NCBI RefSeq assembly: GCF_012489685.1
Contig: NC_080045.1
Span: forward strand, 63,829,557-63,893,556
Origin: Lotus japonicus
Taxonomy: Eukaryota > Streptophyta > Magnoliopsida > Fabales > Fabaceae
Length of the DNA stretch: 64,000 bases
Direction of reading: 5' to 3'
This document shows positions 24,506-35,669 of this stretch, in pieces; the stretch's first letter is position 1; every line of letters starts with the position of its first letter. The notes under the pieces are model-generated. The model had not been told where the DNA came from. It did not search any database and saw only the letters and a list, made by a program, of their open reading frames with translations. Both the position numbers and the translations under genes were made by a program.

Positions 24506-24899
24506 ATGGCATCATACATCGTAGCACTAGAAGAGCTGAGAAAGAAGGCCTTTGAGGAGGACTTGTTCCTGAACATTAGGCATCCAGAGGGTACAAAGAC
24601 CATCTCAGAGCTAACACGGACACTGCTGGAGGAGGACCTACGTCCAGAGTTGAAGAGAGACTTGAGGGAATTTCTTGCCTTCGTGGAGGAGGTGCAAGAA
24701 CTCAGCCAGCTTGAACTCAAGCTGCTGGAAGAAAAAGAGAATTTTTGAAGAGAAGCTCAAGACTGCAGAAGAGATTCTGGAGAGGGATGAGCTAAAAGAC
24801 AGGCTCAACAACATCCAGTATGCACTGGAGCGTCTGGAGAAGGAGAGGTCAGAGCAGCGCCAGGAGTGCAGAAGAATGAGGAGGGATCCTCCATTCTAG
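24506..24899 (+). pseudogene. Antisense coiled-coil ORF inside the SIRE element
   Basis: ATG at 24506 opens a Glu/Leu/Lys-rich frame (first residues MASYIVALEELRKKAFEEDL). A five-T run at about 24741-24745 breaks it; the next frame continues as the same kind of helix (RIFEEKLKTAEEILE) to a stop at 24897-24899, about 130 codons in all. Heptad spacing suggests a coiled coil. It lies between the envelope-like region and the 3' LTR, opposite to pol. I do not recognise a host family; it may be a lineage-specific extra ORF. Confidence 0.45.
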
Positions 24900-25148
24900 G
24901 ATTTTAGGAAAAAGAAAGAGAATGTATGATGTAAAAGCGTTTATGATGAATAATAATAAAAAATAATAATTTGCAAACATAATGTCAGAAATATATATAT
25001 ATATGCATAGATAATCACAAACGAACACAGTAAAGATTAATAAGAAAGAGCTAGAGGTTAACGAAATAAAACATAGATAAAGAAAAAGAAATCAAAGCGA
25101 AGAGATCCTAAAGCTAGGGTTTATCAGATCGACGCAAAAGTTCCATCA

Positions 25149-28009
25149 TCATTGCTTCATTTCAATCAGCAGAGACTCATGAGTGTCAAGACGTTGTTCC
25201 ACAATGTCGAGTCTGGACGAGTTTGGCTGAGTAGAACTAGAAGGAACATTCTGAGCAGCGTGAGGAGCTGGAGTGGAAGCAGAAGCAGCAGGAGTAAATA
25301 CTACGGGTGCAAGTGCTTGGCATCTAAGAGCTTCAGCCTCAGCTTCAAGTCGTTCTGTCTCTAATCTGGCTTGTTCAGCTTGAGCTGCTGCTTGACGTGC
25401 AGCTTCTTCTGCTTGTTCTTTCTTTCTTTTAGCTTCTTCAATAGCTTCAAGTAGCTTATGTCTCTGTTCTTGTTCATGAAGAGCCACCCTTCTAGCAAAC
25501 CTTTGCTTTGCAGCCTCGATCCTCTGACTTCCTTCTGCATGCAGGAGCTGCATCATAACTGGAACTTGAGCCACTAGCCAAGTGCCCAGATTGTTCCACT
25601 CTTCAGCCACATGTTCAACATTCTCGCTTAGGTCAGTCTGACCTTGCACATTGCGTAGCATCAAAGAGGCTTCATGATAGAAAATATTGATGCACTCAGA
25701 GAGAGATGTGGGTCGGAGGTGAGTGTAAGGAATTATAGAGAGGTTGGTTTCAGGAGAGGCTGGGTGATTGCTGCTGTGAGCTTCAGAGGCACCTTGTGGA
25801 GAGCCAATGTTAAACATTTGAGCATTTGGTTCAGAGGTTCCAAGGTGAGGTTCTGAAGTTTCAACCAGAGGATGGGGTGATCTAACTGAGGATTTGTTAG
25901 ACACAGATTGTTCTGGTTCAGGTTCTGGTTGAATAGGCTCTTGTTGGTCAGGGGCAGGGTGAGCTTGTTGAGCCAAAGGGTCTGCCTCATGTAAAGGATT
26001 GGCCAAGATAGGTTCATCTGGGTCAACTAGACGTTCAGGTCTAGGGCCAGGATATCTCCTAGGGCTTGGACAAGTGAGATAATATTCTTCTAAGGTAGAC
26101 ACCTTTTCTTTTCTAACTTCCATGAATTTTCGAAGGGATTCAGAGTTGTTGGAAGGAGAAGAATCAGCAACATTTGTTGGAAAGGATACAGGTGTAAGGG
26201 CTGTGGAAGATTCTGTATCCGTGGTTCTGGGAGCCAGACGTTCTGATGCTCTTGGACAGAGTGATCAGAGGTTCTGGGTCCAGGTTCTGTTTGGGTAGGC
26301 TCAGGTTGCTCATGAATGATAGGTTCAGAAGTTAATGGGTTGTACGGGATGGTAATGGGAGAGGTTGGTTCATCTGGCCTAGAGGGTTGGTTCTGGAGCA
26401 AATTCCAGAGAGGTGCTTCAGTAGGAGAAGGTTGAAAAAATGAAGACCTTGGGGAATGTGGTGGAGAGGTGGTTTGTGCAGCTGGTTGGGACTCAGGAAT
26501 AGGAGTGAGGGGATTTGAAGATTGTTTGAGCATGGCTGATATGGGGAGTGCATCAAATAAATTCAAATCATCATCAGAAGCAACTGCAGACTTACTTGAA
26601 TGTGCTGATGATCTTGTCACTCTGGCAGGAGTTTCAATCCTTCTGATCACTTCAGCAGCTGGTTCCACCCGAGTAGGCTTCACCACAATTCTGACCTGCT
26701 TCTTCTTCTTCTTAGGAGAAGGAGGACCATCCTCATTATCACCATCATCACCATCATCGGGCTTGCTGGTTTCATCATGTTTTCTCTTGGATTGACCAGT
26801 CTTCTTCTTTTTGGTCAGAGGGACATCTGATTCCTCAGAAGATTCTTCTAGGATCATCTTCCTCTGAACTTTCTTCTTGATAGGAGAAGGAAACTCTGGA
26901 GCTGGCGGCAGTCTGCTGAAGAATTCATCGAGATCAATTTCAAAGCCTTGAGCCCTTAGGTCTTCAACATAGCACCTAATGGCGTCAGGATTGTCTGCCT
27001 GTGTCCACAGAGGGTAGTCATTCAGAGGCACCCTTCTACTTCTGATTTCAGAAGATGTGTCTTCATGGGCAGGAGCAATCTTCTTCTTGACTAGGCCCAT
27101 TTTCTTTAGAGAATTTGCAGTGAAGACATCACTGACAATAGTGGTCAGATCTTATGTGCATCCAGCATTTACCAGATCTTGAATGAGGCCACTCTCAATG
27201 AAGAGATCAGACAACAGTCTCCCAAAGGGAATATACTTGATTGCTGACTTGATGGAGGCAGTGGTACGAGACTTCCGGATACACTCCTTCAAGTAGGAGA
27301 ACAGGAAGTAGGGAAGGCAGATCTTCTTCTTGTCTTGGATGAAGAACAACATCGCCTTCTGGTTGAAGTTGATGTAATCTGGGGAACTGCCCTTTGGTCT
27401 CTGGTTTATGCAGTGGAGCAAAATCTTGTGCCAGATCCTGAGCTTGGGATGAAGGTCCATCACTTTGTAATTAGTCTTGCCCGGTTTGTAATTGGTGTAC
27501 AGGGCCTTGTTGGTCTCATCCTTCGTCTTGGGTTTCAGCTTTGATTCAGTGAATTGGAAACGATACCCAAACGCAGTTTCTGCACCCAGCAGGTTCACAA
27601 AAGACTTCTCTGTAATGATGATCTTTCTTCCAAGAATGTGAGATACCACCTGAGTATCATCGCAGTCGGCGTGCTTCCAGAATTCCTTGATCAGTTTATC
27701 ATACACCGGTCCTCGAAGCCTGTTGAAGTAATTTCCCCAACCTTGAACTTGGACTTCAGGACGAAGATCATACCCATTTGTAGCAAGGTTGTCAAGGTCG
27801 AATCTCCATTCTGCCAGTACTTGAAGTTCCTCAGGAGCATATACGCAATGAACGGCACAGCCCCGTTCTGCAATCGGAATAATCTGCTCTTGAGCTTGAC
27901 CTTGATCTTGAGTCGGATTCTCAGGACCCCTTTGACCTGTTGCTAGACCAACTACCATATGAGGGAACTGGGTTGCATCTGCAGTAGCTCTTCTGGTTTG
28001 ACTCACCAT
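25149..28009 (-). pseudogene. SIRE envelope-like region, broken
   Basis: Begins at the ATG complement at 28007-28009 and runs down to TGA/TAA at 25149. Three blocks: 28009-27152, a globular region with GWGNYFNRLRGPVYDKLIKE; 27100-26090, proline-rich with acidic and basic patches; 26123-25149, proline-rich and then a long Ala/Glu/Arg coiled coil (about 25550-25330). A single TAA at 27150-27152 separates the first two, and a frameshift near 26100-26125 separates the last two. Position and architecture match the post-pol ORF of SIRE elements. Any membrane role is an old hypothesis; I see no clear membrane segment in the coding part. Confidence 0.7.
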
Positions 28010-28453
28010 TTTTGGAGCGGTTGAAGGTTTAGGTAGAAGATGAAGGTTGAAAGATGAAGAGAGATCGAGAGAGAAATCGAGGATAAGAGGTTTTGAAATA
28101 GCAAGAGAGAGAAAGAGTAAAAACCGAAAGTGAAGGAGATCGTGTGTGTATAGTGGGTTTTGACAAATAACCGTTGTTGATTCAAAAAGCAATTTAAAAT
28201 CAACGGTTGAAAATTAAAGATAGATAGTAACAGTAAATACACATATCACACACAGGAGAGAAGCACATCTACACGCAATCATGACAGACTGTCACACGGG
28301 CACAAGGAACTATGCATCAGAAATACTGACACACGTGTTGCTGTCTCAGCTTCAGAGTCAGTACCAATGGGTACACACACTCTGATTGAGTTACCTTCTG
28401 GACTAGACATCTTCTGATCAAGAAGTATCATAGTCAGAGGTTCTGATCCATCT

Positions 28454-31400
28454 TCACTCTGGACAAAAGTCCATGTTCAGATTTTTCAGAATAAAATTAA
28501 ATCTATCCTCTGCTAAGGGCTTTGTAAAGATATCTGCCCATTGATGGTCAGTATCAACAAACTTCAGAAGAAGTACGCCCTTCTGTACATAATCTCTAAT
28601 AAAGTGATACTTTACCTCAATGTGCTTTGCCCTTGAATGCAAGATAGGATTCTTACTCAATGAGATTGCAGCAGTGTTATCACAATAGATTGGGATATTG
28701 CTCTCAAGGATCTGATAGTCCTCCAGCTGATATTTCATCCAGAGCATCTGAGTGCTGCATATTGCTGCTGAGATATATTCTGCCTCTGCAGTTGATAGTG
28801 CAATGGTTGATTTCCTCTTGCTTGCCCATGAGACTAGATTGCTTCCCAGAAATTGACAATTTCCAGAAGTACTTTTTCTCTCTGTTCTATCTCCAGCATA
28901 ATCAGCATCACAATAACCTGAAAGCTTATACTCTGATGTTTTCCTATACATCAAGCCAAGGTTAGTGGTGCCTTTCAGATACCTTAGGATCCTCTTAACA
29001 GCAGTTAAGTGGGTTTCCCTTGGATCTGATTGGAAACGAGCACATAAATGAACACTAAATAGTATGTCTGGCCTAGATGCAGTTAAGTATAGAAGTGAAC
29101 CTATCATGCCACGATAGAGCTTCTGACATACTTTACCACTTTTATCTTCTTTCTCAAGAATGCATGTAGGATGCATTGGAGTCTTGGCCACTGTAGATTC
29201 CAGCATATTGAACTTCTTCAGAAGTTCTTTAGTGTACTTGCTCTGATGGATATATGTTCCTTCTGGTGTTTGATCAACTTGTATTCCCAGAAAGTACTTT
29301 AATTCTCCCATCATACTCATCTCAAATTCAGCCTGCATCATCTCAGAAAATTCTTTGCATAGAGATTGATTAGCAGAACCAAATATAATATCATCAACAT
29401 AAATTTGCACAATTAAGATATCATCTTTATAAGTCTTGCAAAAGAGAGTTGTATCTACTTTACCCCTTACAAACTCATTCTCCAGAAGAAATGAGCTGAG
29501 TCTCTCATACCATGCTCTGGGAGCTTGCTTCAGACCATAGAGTGACTTCTTCAATTTGAACACATGGTCTGGCTTCTTCTCATCTTCAAAACCTGGGGGT
29601 TGATGAACACAGACTTCCTCTGAAATATAACCATTTAGGAAGGCACTCTTCACGTCCATCTGATGTAGAACTATGTTGTGATTCACTGAAAAAGAGATCA
29701 ACAGTCTGATTGCCTCCAGTCTTGCTACTGGAGCAAATGTTTCACTGTAGTCTATTCCTTCCTGCTGGCTGTAGCCTTGAGCAACTAGCCTTGCCTTGTT
29801 TCTGACTACATCTCCTTTCTCATTCAGCTTGTTTCTGAATACCCATTTTGTTCCAATTACATGGACACTCTCAGGCTTCTTCACTAAGCTCCAAACATCG
29901 TTCTTGGAGAATTGATTCAATTCTTCTTCCATAGCCAGAATCCAATCCTTGTCCTGAAGAGCTTCATCTATGGACTTGGGTTCAATTAAGGACACCAATC
30001 CTTTCAGACTGAGCAAGGTCTCTTCAGAGGGTCTGAAGGCTGATCTGGTTATGACTGTTTCGTCTTTGTTGCCCAGAATCAATTCCTTAGGGTGAGCTGC
30101 CGTGATTCTGCTCTTCTTCAGAGTTTGTGAGTTAGAGGGACCAGCTTCTTCCTCTGGTTCATCTTCCTCTGGCTCAGCTTCCTCTGGAGCTTTGCCTTTG
30201 TCAGAAACATTAATGCTTAAATCTGCAAACTTCTCAACTAGCTTTGATTGGTCAGAGTCAAGCTTATCGTCAAATCTAACATGAATAGATTCTTCAATAG
30301 TCTTAGCATCAGTATTATAAAATCTAAAACCTTTAGATCTCTCAGAATAACCAAGTAATAGACACTTAGAAGACTTAGCATCAAATTTATGCAATCTATC
30401 CTTAGTATTGAGAACATAACAAACACAGCCAAAAGGATGAAAATAAGAAATGTTGGGTTTTATGTTCTTCCACAATTCATAAGGAGTCTTATTCAGAATT
30501 GGTCTCACAGAGATTCTGTTCTGAATGTAACATGCTGTATTTACTGCCTCTGCCCAAAAGTGCTTAGCCATGCCAGTTTCTTGGAGCATGGTTCTAGCCA
30601 TCTCCTGAAGAGTTCTGTTCTTCCTCTCAACAACACCATTTTGTTGAGGAGTTCTGGGACAAGAGAAATCATGTGCAATTCCATAGGAATCAAACAGACT
30701 CTCAAACTTGTCATTCTCAAACTCTCCACCATGGTCACTTCTGACACGCACAATCCTACAAGCCTTCTCGTTTTGCACTTGAGCAATGAAGGTAGAGAAC
30801 ACAGCATGAGACTCATCCTTGCGGGTTAGAAACTTTACCCATGTCCAGCGGCTATAGTCATCAACGATAACCATCCCATATCTCTTGCCACCTATAGACT
30901 CAGTTTTCACTGGTCCAAAAAGGTCGATATGCAGAAGTTCCAACGGCCTTGAGGTTGAGACAACATTCTTTGCCTTGAAAGGGACTTTTGTGAATTTGCC
31001 TTTCTGACATGCTTCACAGAGAGCGTCTGAAGCGAACTTCAGATTGGGTAAGCCCCTGACAAGGTTTAGCTTGCTCAGCTGAGAAATCTTTCTCATACTG
31101 GCATGCCCTAACCGTCTATGCCATACCCACTGCTCTTCATTAACAGACAGAAGGCACTTCACATTCTGAGCCTCCAACTCAGATAATCTGATCTTATAAA
31201 TGTTGTTCTTCCTCTTGCTGTTAAACAGAACAGAGCCATCGATTTGACTTACAGCCCGGCAGGACTTTTGATTGAATATAACATCATAACCCTTGTCAGC
31301 TAATTGACTTATAGACAATAAGTTATGTGTTAAGCCGTCTACCAATAACACATTATCAATGCATGGACTATTATCTACACAAATAGTACCAGTACCAACA

Positions 31401-31558
31401 ATTTTACCCTTTTCATTTCCTCCAAAGCCAACTTCGCCTCCAGGCTTAAGTTTCAGCTCTCGGAACATACGCCTTTCTCCCGTCATGTGACGCGAGCATC
31501 CACTGTCCAGATACCATGATTGGTGTTTCAGTGGAGCTATCAAGGATATCTGCAACAT
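28454..31558 (-). CDS. SIRE pol (protease-integrase-RT-RNase H)
   Basis: An open frame of 1034 codons. Domains in order: protease [11 protein letters not shown] (active Asp near codon 18); integrase zinc region HRRLGHAS...CEACQKGK; integrase core [34 protein letters not shown]; reverse transcriptase [41 protein letters not shown]; RNase [21 protein letters not shown] and [12 protein letters not shown]. No internal stop, so pol itself looks intact although gag is not. The frame break just upstream (about 31530) cuts it off from gag. Confidence 0.93.
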   Translation of the reverse strand: MLQISLIAPLKHQSWYLDSGCSRHMTGERRMFRELKLKPGGEVGFGGNEKGKIVGTGTICVDNSPCIDNVLLVDGLTHNLLSISQLADKGYDVIFNQKSCRAVSQIDGSVLFNSKRKNNIYKIRLSELEAQNVKCLLSVNEEQWVWHRRLGHASMRKISQLSKLNLVRGLPNLKFASDALCEACQKGKFTKVPFKAKNVVSTSRPLELLHIDLFGPVKTESIGGKRYGMVIVDDYSRWTWVKFLTRKDESHAVFSTFIAQVQNEKACRIVRVRSDHGGEFENDKFESLFDSYGIAHDFSCPRTPQQNGVVERKNRTLQEMARTMLQETGMAKHFWAEAVNTACYIQNRISVRPILNKTPYELWKNIKPNISYFHPFGCVCYVLNTKDRLHKFDAKSSKCLLLGYSERSKGFRFYNTDAKTIEESIHVRFDDKLDSDQSKLVEKFADLSINVSDKGKAPEEAEPEEDEPEEEAGPSNSQTLKKSRITAAHPKELILGNKDETVITRSAFRPSEETLLSLKGLVSLIEPKSIDEALQDKDWILAMEEELNQFSKNDVWSLVKKPESVHVIGTKWVFRNKLNEKGDVVRNKARLVAQGYSQQEGIDYSETFAPVARLEAIRLLISFSVNHNIVLHQMDVKSAFLNGYISEEVCVHQPPGFEDEKKPDHVFKLKKSLYGLKQAPRAWYERLSSFLLENEFVRGKVDTTLFCKTYKDDILIVQIYVDDIIFGSANQSLCKEFSEMMQAEFEMSMMGELKYFLGIQVDQTPEGTYIHQSKYTKELLKKFNMLESTVAKTPMHPTCILEKEDKSGKVCQKLYRGMIGSLLYLTASRPDILFSVHLCARFQSDPRETHLTAVKRILRYLKGTTNLGLMYRKTSEYKLSGYCDADYAGDRTERKSTSGNCQFLGSNLVSWASKRKSTIALSTAEAEYISAAICSTQMLWMKYQLEDYQILESNIPIYCDNTAAISLSKNPILHSRAKHIEVKYHFIRDYVQKGVLLLKFVDTDHQWADIFTKPLAEDRFNFILKNLNMDFCPE

Positions 31559-32018
31559 AGATAATCTTGTCCTTAGGTACCCACTTTCTGGGTCCTCTCT
31601 TGTTAGTTACCCCAGAGGTTCTGATCACCTTGGGTGTCTCAACATGATATTTTAAAGGAATATTTGCATGATATTTAGTCATAGAGAAGGATCCCTTTTT
31701 AAGAGGGTTTTTAGCAACTTTAGCAGGTAAAGGATCAGGCAATATGGTACTAGAGGGAACAAAGCATTCATACAAGGATTTAGCTTTAGACACAGAGGGC
31801 TCATTTCTAATTGGTTTAGAATAGCCAATGCCATGCATTCCATTTCTGCTTACGCCATAGATCATTGAAGCCATTAAGCTTCTATCCACGCTTTTAGCTA
31901 GGAATCTTTGAAAAGACTTTTCATACTTAGACTCATTTCTACAATCAGAGGCATCACAGGCAACAATTTCTTCTAACTTAGCAATCTGGTTCTTAAGCAC
32001 AGAGTTAGAATTGATCAA
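31446..32018 (-). pseudogene. SIRE gag-pol linker segment
   Basis: Lys/Ser-rich open frame between the gag zinc knuckle and the protease. It overlaps the pol frame in another phase and ends in duplicate protease-proximal sequence, so a frameshift near 31530 separates it from pol. A stop at 32037-32039 separates it from the upstream gag frame. It has no catalytic motif. Confidence 0.65.
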
Positions 32019-32036
32019 AGCATGATTATCATTTTT

Positions 32037-33356
32037 CTAATCAGAAATAATTTTCTCATGTTCAGAAGGAGTCTTGGAAACAACAGATAAGTCCTTTTTC
32101 AGCTTCTTATGCTTAGACAATAAGGAGTTATATTTATCCATGATATCAGACAATGCATGTTTCAGTTCAGAGGTAGAGAAAGAAGCGAATACCTCATTTT
32201 CATCGTCTGAGTTAGGATCTCCTTCTGATTCTGAGTCAGAGTCAACAGCTTCCTTTGACTCTGCTTCCTTGTCTTTGACAATAGCCATGAGTCCTTGGAC
32301 TTCACCATCAGAGTCAACATCCTCTGACTCTGATTCATCAAATGTCACCATCAGACTCTTTTTTGTCTTGAAGTGCTTCTTTGGCTTCTTGTCCTTCTTC
32401 AACTTTGGACAGTCACTTTTGTAGTGCCCTGATTCTTTGCACTCAAAGCATGTGACTTCCTTAAGTGAGGACTTCTTCTGACTTGAGGATTCAGACTTTC
32501 CTTTTGCCTTTCCAGAGCCTTTGTATTTGCTCTGCCTGTGCTTCCAGATGCGATTGAGTCTCTTAGAGATCAGAGTCAGCTCATCTTCATCAGAATCTTC
32601 TTATGCTTCTTCAGATTCCTCTTCTTCAGCTTGAAGAGCTTTTGACTTCTCAGCCTTAGCCTTTTCAGATTTAGATTTCAAGGCTATGGACTTTTTCCTC
32701 AGATCTTGCATCTCTGAGCGCTTCAGCTCATGGCATTTCAAAATACTGATGAGTTCTTCTAAACTCATATTCTCAACATCTCTCGTGAGCTCTATTGAAG
32801 TCACTAAAGGCATCCAACTTTCAGGAAGACACCTGATGACCCTTATGACATGATCTTTTGTTGTGTAGCTCTTGTTGAGAGGTCGTATGCCAGCTACAAG
32901 CAACTGAAATCTGGAGAACATTTCTTCAATGGACTCATTTGGCTCCATGATGAAGGATTCATACTTTTGGATCGAAGACAATGCCTTTGATTCTTTGACT
33001 TTCTTGTTTCCTTCATGAGACATCTTCAGAGATTCGAAAATGCCTTTCGCAAACTCACGATCTGTAATCTTCTGGTACTCTTCATAGGAAATAGCACTTA
33101 GAAGAATTGCTCTTGCTTTGTGATGTTGTGAGTACAGCTTCTTTTGATCTGCAGTCATCTCTGACCTTGGGATCTTCTTGCCATCTGCATCAACTGGACG
33201 CTCGTAGCCATCCACAATAATATCCCAGAGATCTGCATCGAAACCCAGAAAGAAACTTTCCAGTCTATCTTTCCAATATTCGAACCTTTGACCGTCGAAC
33301 ATAGGAGGCTTTGCATTGTAACCATCTCTTTGAGTTTCACTGGTGGTGGCAGCCAT
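32037..33356 (-). pseudogene. SIRE gag with zinc knuckle, interrupted by one stop
   Basis: ATG at 33354-33356. The N-terminal capsid-like domain shows FDGQRFEYWKDRLESFF and SIEEMFSRFQLLVAGI (Copia gag, UBN2-like). A TAA near 32599 interrupts the frame. Beyond it come the CX2CX4HX4C knuckle CFECKESGHYKSDC (about 32412-32453) and a long acidic tail to 32037. Confidence in identity is high. Confidence 0.85.
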
Positions 33357-33414
33357 TGTTTTTCACACCGGCCCGGATCACTGAACACTGTTAGGTGTGG
33401 TAATCAGAACTTGT

Positions 33415-33426
33415 GCTCTGATACCA
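33415..33426 (-). other. SIRE primer binding site (initiator Met tRNA type)
   Basis: The reverse strand reads TGGTATCAGAGC two bases after the 5' LTR, the classic Copia PBS complementary to initiator methionine tRNA. Confidence 0.93.
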
Positions 33427-33428
33427 AT

Positions 33429-34634
33429 TGAAGGTATGAAAAACGGTAGAAAGGGGGGGTTTGAATAACGTTTTCAAGATAAAGCTTCCACCTTAAAGAT
33501 TTTGACAAATCTTTCGAGAACTTAAGTGCTAAAGATAAGAGATAGAAAAGCACACAAGGATTTTATCCTGGTTCACTTGATAAATCACTCAAGCTACTCC
33601 AGTCCACCCGTTAAGGTGATTTCTTCCTTCTTAGAATGAAGGCAATCCACTAATCAGGTAAGAGTTACAACTGCACTTGAAACCTACAAGTGACTAACAA
33701 TTACACTGACTTAGCTCACACTAAGATTCACTCTCTTAGTCTTCTCTAGGATCCGATCAACCTTGATCTCCTAAAGGAACTAAACAAACTGTTTATCAAA
33801 GAATTGTTTACAAGAGATTTGCTTCTAAAAAGCTAATAGTAAACTCAATGAATTTCAGATGAAAGAAAGCTTAGAAGAATTTGAATTTGTCTTGCGCGTA
33901 TGTGAATGCTTCTAGCCACTTCTTTCAGTCTTCAGCCTCTTTATATACTCCAAGGATTAGGGTTGAGCGTTGCATGAGAAATGCTACCGTTGGAGGGCAG
34001 TTCTGGAAAATCCAGCTTCTGCTATGTCTGAGACTGTTAGGTAGGTCGTCAGGAAGGTACAGTTGCTTTTGTACTTGGATAGCGACTTGACCTTTAAACC
34101 TAGGAGACTTCTGATCAGGGGAATGCTTCATATTGGAACTTGTGAAGCCGGTTGATCAGAGTCAGAGGGAAAGCCCAGATCCTCTGACCATTGTTTCTTC
34201 TGATTCTGAACTCAGAGGGAAGTACATGGTCTTCAGAGTATCTTGCTTCTGGACATCAGAATTTCACTAATCAGCTTCTGGATCTTCAGAGTCTTCTACA
34301 CCATCAGAATATCTGAGCCTTCAGTGTTTCTTGGTTATCAGACTTTCTGGATCTTCAGAACTTCTAGTGACTGAGTCCACATCAGAGTTTGTATAACTTC
34401 AGAACTTCTGAAGCTTTTCCACTGTTCATACTGAACATGGTGAATGCAAAAGCGTTGCTTGGGTCGCTCTTTAACACAGTGCTTCTGATTTGTGTGAGAT
34501 TGAGTTGAGGTCAGAGCCTGTAAATAGCACACTCAGAAAAACCCGTTAGAGTACCACAATTGTTCATATCAAAAGGTTAACTTGTAATCATCAAAACATA
34601 GAGTTGTACTACTAGATCAAAACTTGATCTTACA
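33429..34634 (-). repeat. SIRE 5' LTR
   Basis: 1206 bp and nearly identical to 22498-23703. Differences seen by eye include TTGTTTACAAG for TTGTTCACAAG, CATGAGAAATG for CATGGGAAATG, ATGCAAAAGC for ATGCGAAAGC, and ACCCGTTAG for ACACGTTAG. Confidence 0.95.
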
Positions 34635-34639
34635 GTGGT

Positions 34640-35005
34640 GTGGCCCGATGTTTGGTGATAGGCACACCATACCGCTCTCAACCTTCCTTTCGGAGAAAGA
34701 AACTTCCGCTGCCGCAAGGACTCTCGATAGTTTTTCCTGTGTGAATCACTAGACGCTGGTGTCGCGTCCACCGCTCGAGTCACTGTATCCTGTTGCTCCA
34801 AGCGTTTAATGACATCGCAAATCAACCATTGCCAACCGTCACCAGCATTCGGTGCCTGAGGCAGAGGTTGCATGCTTCTCGAAACTCGTGACAAGGAAGC
34901 CAAAGGCCCTGCCTTTTCCCCTTGCTGCCCCACGCTCGCGCGGTGCCGCGGAGGATTGCTTGTGCGCTCCACACCTTCTCCCCTTGACCGACGGTGCTCC
35001 TCCAT
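34640..35005 (-). pseudogene. Tat gag N-terminal part with internal deletion
   Basis: Starts MEEHRRSRGEG at 35005 and reaches CAYHQTSGHTT, the start of the gag C-terminal Cys/His motif, after only about 120 codons. Full Tat gag proteins carry a large capsid core between these points, so an internal deletion is likely. The frame is then cut by the SIRE element and resumes at 22497. Confidence 0.65.
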
Positions 35006-35131
35006 CGTGCTTCACTAGTGAACCGAAGAACGTAATCTGAAAACCTTGAAAACTGAAGAAAAATGCACTAAAAGTCGAACTTCTTCTAACCAGATCACGA
35101 TCCACGTAGTCTGGGAATCGAAATCTACCGG

Positions 35132-35149
35132 TCCCCACAGACGGCGCCA
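35132..35149 (-). other. Tat primer binding site
   Basis: On the reverse strand TGGCGCCGTCTGTGGGG follows the 5' LTR after two bases. A TGGCGCC start is common for Gypsy elements primed by a tRNA whose 3' end is GGCGCCA. The exact tRNA was not determined. Confidence 0.75.
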
Positions 35150-35151
35150 AA

Positions 35152-35471
35152 TGTTCTATCCTGAGAACATTGATTGGGGTAGAGTAGCCAAAGTGTGAGG
35201 AAAGTGATGTGAGTATTATAGAGAGAGAAGTTCTAACTGCTAAAAAGAGAGAGAATAACTGGATTTCAATCTAAATATTTCTCAAATGAGCTAAGAGTCC
35301 CTTACAATTGGTACTCCCCTCCTATTTATAGAGGTGGAGTTGGGCCTTCGCGCCTTTAATCTATCTAAATGGGCCAGTTGGGCCTTGGGAAGAGAGGCCC
35401 AAGGTCCAGACGTGCTCTGCGCCCAAGGCTGAGTCTCCTGGGCGAGGGACCCTGGGGTCTCGCCCAGTCCA
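35152..35471 (-). repeat. Tat element 5' LTR (element orientation)
   Basis: 320 bp. TSD TTTAA follows at 35472-35476. By eye it differs from the other LTR at about 8 positions, for example TAGAGTAGCC for TACAGTACCC. Confidence 0.92.
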
Positions 35472-35613
35472 TTTAATATATTAAAATGGTAATATAATAT
35501 CATATAATATATTATATAAATATATTTATTTATATAATATAAAATAAAATAGTAATATATTATTTTACTTATTTTGTCTCTTATCTACACGTCATCTTAC
35601 GTATGATCCAACA

Positions 35614-35623
35614 TATATATATA
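35614..35623 (+). promoter_or_regulatory. TATA box of DEFL copy 2
   Basis: TATATATATA about 50 bases upstream of the ATG, preceded by a conserved ACACGTCATCTTACGTATGA block with two ACGT cores. The same arrangement precedes the copy in unit B (51061-51095). Confidence 0.6.
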
Positions 35624-35669
35624 ACGAGAAAAGCATAGAGGAAAACAATAAAAGTTTAAATCCTTCAAA

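Larger units (their letters stand above)
22498..34634 (-). mobile_element. SIRE-type Ty1/Copia retrotransposon, 12,137 bp
   Basis: Two 1206 bp LTRs are flanked by the 5 bp duplication GTGGT (22493-22497 and 34635-34639). The element is on the reverse strand: PBS, gag, pol in Copia order (PR-IN-RT-RH), a long envelope-like region, polypurine tract, 3' LTR. The size, the TCAGAG/CTTCTG-rich LTRs and the extra post-pol ORF fit SIRE/Maximus. The LTRs differ at only about four positions by eye, so this is the youngest dated insertion here. Coding regions nevertheless carry stops and frameshifts. Confidence 0.93.
11353..35471 (-). mobile_element. Tat-lineage Ty3/Gypsy LTR retrotransposon with nested insertions
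   Basis: Two 320 bp LTRs (TG...CA) are flanked by the 5 bp duplication TTTAA (11348-11352 and 35472-35476). Unit B shows the unoccupied site near 50941-50965. Gag-pol is on the reverse strand; a long antisense ORF with an intron lies at the far end on the forward strand. Pol has a second, plant-type RNase H after the Gypsy RNase H, typical of Tat elements. Inside sit an Athila-type solo LTR, a Helitron-like insertion and a SIRE-type Copia element. Without these the element is about 8.4 kb. It is dead: gag lacks its core, and pol has several in-frame stops and a frameshift. By eye the LTRs differ at about 8 of 320 positions. Confidence 0.9.

Noticed and set aside
27335..27946. Forward-strand ORFs opposite the envelope-like region
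   Set aside because: Shadows of the reverse-strand coding frame.
32412..32424. CACTTTTGTAGTG as the right end of the CACTA element
   Set aside because: It lies inside SIRE gag, far left of the CACTA start, and is explained by the zinc-knuckle codons.
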